50,495 nt of DNA. Source: JBFMGS01 sp040752635 (GTDB taxonomy: Bacteria; Bacillota; SHA-98; UBA4971). The stretch lies in the NCBI GenBank assembly GCA_040752635.1, contig JBFMGS010000011.1, positions 1 to 50,495 of the forward strand, in the 5' to 3' direction. A model generated the notes under the pieces. That model ran no database searches. It was not told the DNA's origin and worked only from the letters and a program-made list of their open reading frames with translations. The position numbers were made by a program, and so were the translations under genes. Every line of letters starts with the position of its first letter. Position 1 is the stretch's first letter. Shown here piece after piece: positions 49,098 to 50,495 of the stretch.

Positions 49098-50312
49098 CTA
49101 CAGGGCCTGGACCATCTGGAACATCGGCAAGACAACGGACGCTGCCACGAGAGCCACCCCGAGCCCCAGGAACACTATGACCATGGGCTCTATGAGGCTG
49201 GTGAGCGACTTTATGCCGCGGTCTACCTCCTGCTCGTAGAAGCCGGCCAGCTTGGTGAGCATGCTGTCCAGCGCCCCGCCCTCTTCCCCGACGGCCATCA
49301 TCTGGGAGACGACCGGCGGAAAGACCCCGGCCTGTGCGAGGGGAAAGGCGATCCCCGCCCCCTCCCTCACACCTGATCGAACCTGGCGAAGCCCCGCCGC
49401 GATGTGGCTGTTGCCCACGACCTTCTCCACTATTTCCAGGCTCTGAAGAATAGGCACTCCTGCCGCGACAAGGCTCGCGAGCGTTTGCGCAAACCTGACC
49501 ACGATGACCTTCTCGGTGAGCTTCCCTACCACCGGTAGTCTAAGCACCGTCGAGTCGAACCAGTAGCGGCCCCCGTCGGTCCGGAGCGTGTAAGCTGCCG
49601 CTGCCGCAATGAGCGCCGGAACCCCGAGCACAATGTACCACCTGGCCTGCACGAACTTCCCGACGCCGAACACGATCTGCGTGATCTTGGGCAGCGGCAC
49701 GCCGGATTGCGTAAGTGCGCCTATAAACCTCGGGAGCACGAAAGTCATCAGTATCCCGACCACTATCACGGCGAAACCAGCCACTACAGCCGGGTATGTA
49801 AGGGCGCCCTTCACCTTCTGGCGGAGATCGTGGTCCCTCTCGTAGTAGTCAGCAAGCCGCGCGAGGACTTCATCTAAGCGGCCCGTCACCTCTCCCGCTT
49901 CGACCATGTGGACGAAGAGCGGCGGGAACACCCCGGTTTCCAGGAGGGCGCTTGCAAGAGGGTTCCCCGCGTCCACCCTGGCTTTGGCAGCCTCGAGCAC
50001 CAGCCTCTCGAACCTGGTCTCAGCCTGGCGGGCGAGGGTGTTCAGGGCGCCCGACAATCCTAGGCCAGCCTGCGTCAACACGGCAAGGTGACGGGAAAGC
50101 CGGGCGAGGCTTACCACATTCATCCTTCCGCCGGGCAGGCCTCTCGCCGCCGTGTGCGCGGGTTGAACCCGCTCGCCCGGGGTGAGCCCGATCACGAAAA
50201 GCCCCTGGCTGCGCAATAGCTCGGCAGCGGCGCCCTCATCAGCCGCCCTGACCACACCCTCTGCCAGCCTCCCGGACGCATCGCGCGCCCGGTACGTAAA
50301 GACCCGGTCCAC
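49098..50312 (-). CDS. pilC: Type IV pilus inner-membrane platform protein PilC
   Basis: This 404-residue GspF/PilC protein has two repeated T2SF domains (about 65-190 and 265-392; LARLSRHLAVLTQAGLGLSGAL and RFAQTLASLVAAGVPILQSLE) and three membrane helices. It connects the motors to the pilus. The GTG at 50312 follows AAGGGGGC at about 11 nt. It lies 15 nt downstream of the PilT-like gene, consistent with a pilT-pilC unit. Confidence 0.96.
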   Translation of the reverse strand: MDRVFTYRARDASGRLAEGVVRAADEGAAAELLRSQGLFVIGLTPGERVQPAHTAARGLPGGRMNVVSLARLSRHLAVLTQAGLGLSGALNTLARQAETRFERLVLEAAKARVDAGNPLASALLETGVFPPLFVHMVEAGEVTGRLDEVLARLADYYERDHDLRQKVKGALTYPAVVAGFAVIVVGILMTFVLPRFIGALTQSGVPLPKITQIVFGVGKFVQARWYIVLGVPALIAAAAAYTLRTDGGRYWFDSTVLRLPVVGKLTEKVIVVRFAQTLASLVAAGVPILQSLEIVEKVVGNSHIAAGLRQVRSGVREGAGIAFPLAQAGVFPPVVSQMMAVGEEGGALDSMLTKLAGFYEQEVDRGIKSLTSLIEPMVIVFLGLGVALVAASVVLPMFQMVQAL

Positions 50313-50327
50313 CCAGGATCTGCCCCC

Positions 50328-50495
50328 TTACTGGCCTTTCACCAACCGTTTGAATTCATCCTGGTCTATCGCCACGGCGAGCGCATCCTCCAGGCTCACC
50401 ACCCCTTGTTCGACCCACTGGCGAAGCGACTGGTCCTGCGTCTGCATCCCAAACCTCGCTCCCGTTTGGATCACCGAACGCAGTTGATGGGTCTT
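50328..50495 (-). CDS. pilT: Pilus retraction ATPase PilT, C-terminal end
   Basis: The last 55 codons of a gene that begins beyond the window. The fragment KTHQLRSVIQTGARFGMQTQ with DQSLRQWV following, and the end DQDEFKRLVKGQ, match the C-terminus of PilT-type retraction motors. The part with the Walker motifs is outside, so it cannot be separated from PilU. Confidence 0.88.
   Translation of the reverse strand, partial: KTHQLRSVIQTGARFGMQTQDQSLRQWVEQGVVSLEDALAVAIDQDEFKRLVKGQ

Noticed and set aside
1..50495. CRISPR arrays, rRNA, tRNA, transposases or phage genes
   Set aside because: I looked for regular repeats, tRNA-like cloverleaf ends and transposase motifs and saw none.

Overview
This window reads as one 50.5 kb scaffold segment from a GC-rich, endospore-forming member of the Bacillota, most likely a Clostridia- or Limnochordia-like anaerobe. 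The evidence is the complete spoIIIAA-AH operon, spoVK and a SpoVB-type flippase, the efp/spoIIIA/accBC/asp23/nusB/xseAB/ispA/dxs/tlyA/argR/recN gene order known from Bacillus subtilis, oxygen-sensitive enzymes such as an aldehyde:ferredoxin oxidoreductase, and a predicted OLE RNA. Almost everything is on the minus strand; pheA is the only convincing plus-strand gene. Two runs of exactly 100 N show that it is a draft, possibly metagenomic, assembly.

Layout in window coordinates (transcription runs mostly right to left). 1-2835: the 5' part of dapF, then a small membrane protein, a polytopic membrane protein with two DDxxD motifs, a small GTPase and spoVK. 3197-10773: hfq, miaA, mutL, mutS and miaB, with overlapping genes. 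10820-15453: divergent pheA, a SpoVB-type flippase, and a fusion of an N-acetylmuramoyl-L-alanine amidase to a CofE-like domain. 15485-21579: an accessory redox block with a MoaD-like carrier, AOR, a polyferredoxin, and a five-gene HcnABC/sarcosine-oxidase-like dehydrogenase; it occupies the place downstream of recN where B. subtilis has spoIVB-spo0A. 21569-34677: recN, argR, nadK, tlyA, dxs, oapA, OLE RNA, ispA, xseB, xseA (gapped), nusB, DUF2273, amaP, asp23, accC and accB. 34871-40512: spoIIIAH to spoIIIAA with a sigma-E-like promoter. 40543-42277: efp and an M24 peptidase. 42321-50495: a type IV pilus locus (secretin, PilP-like, PilO, PilN, PilM, PilD, two pilins, PilC and the end of PilT).

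The strongest discoveries are: (1) a roughly 630-nt structured RNA between ispA and an OapA-type membrane protein, with its own promoter and pairing 5' and 3' ends, matching the context of OLE RNA; (2) a single ORF joining AMIN and Amidase_3 domains to a CofE-like (F420-0:glutamyl ligase) domain, with no signal peptide; (3) the redox block, whose AOR has an altered cysteine motif; (4) a secretin-containing pilus machine in a spore former; and (5) proof that the apparent duplication in spoIIIAG is an unmerged 127-bp contig overlap, because removing 227 bp restores one 219-aa reading frame. All assignments come from reading motifs and gene order; no database search was run.
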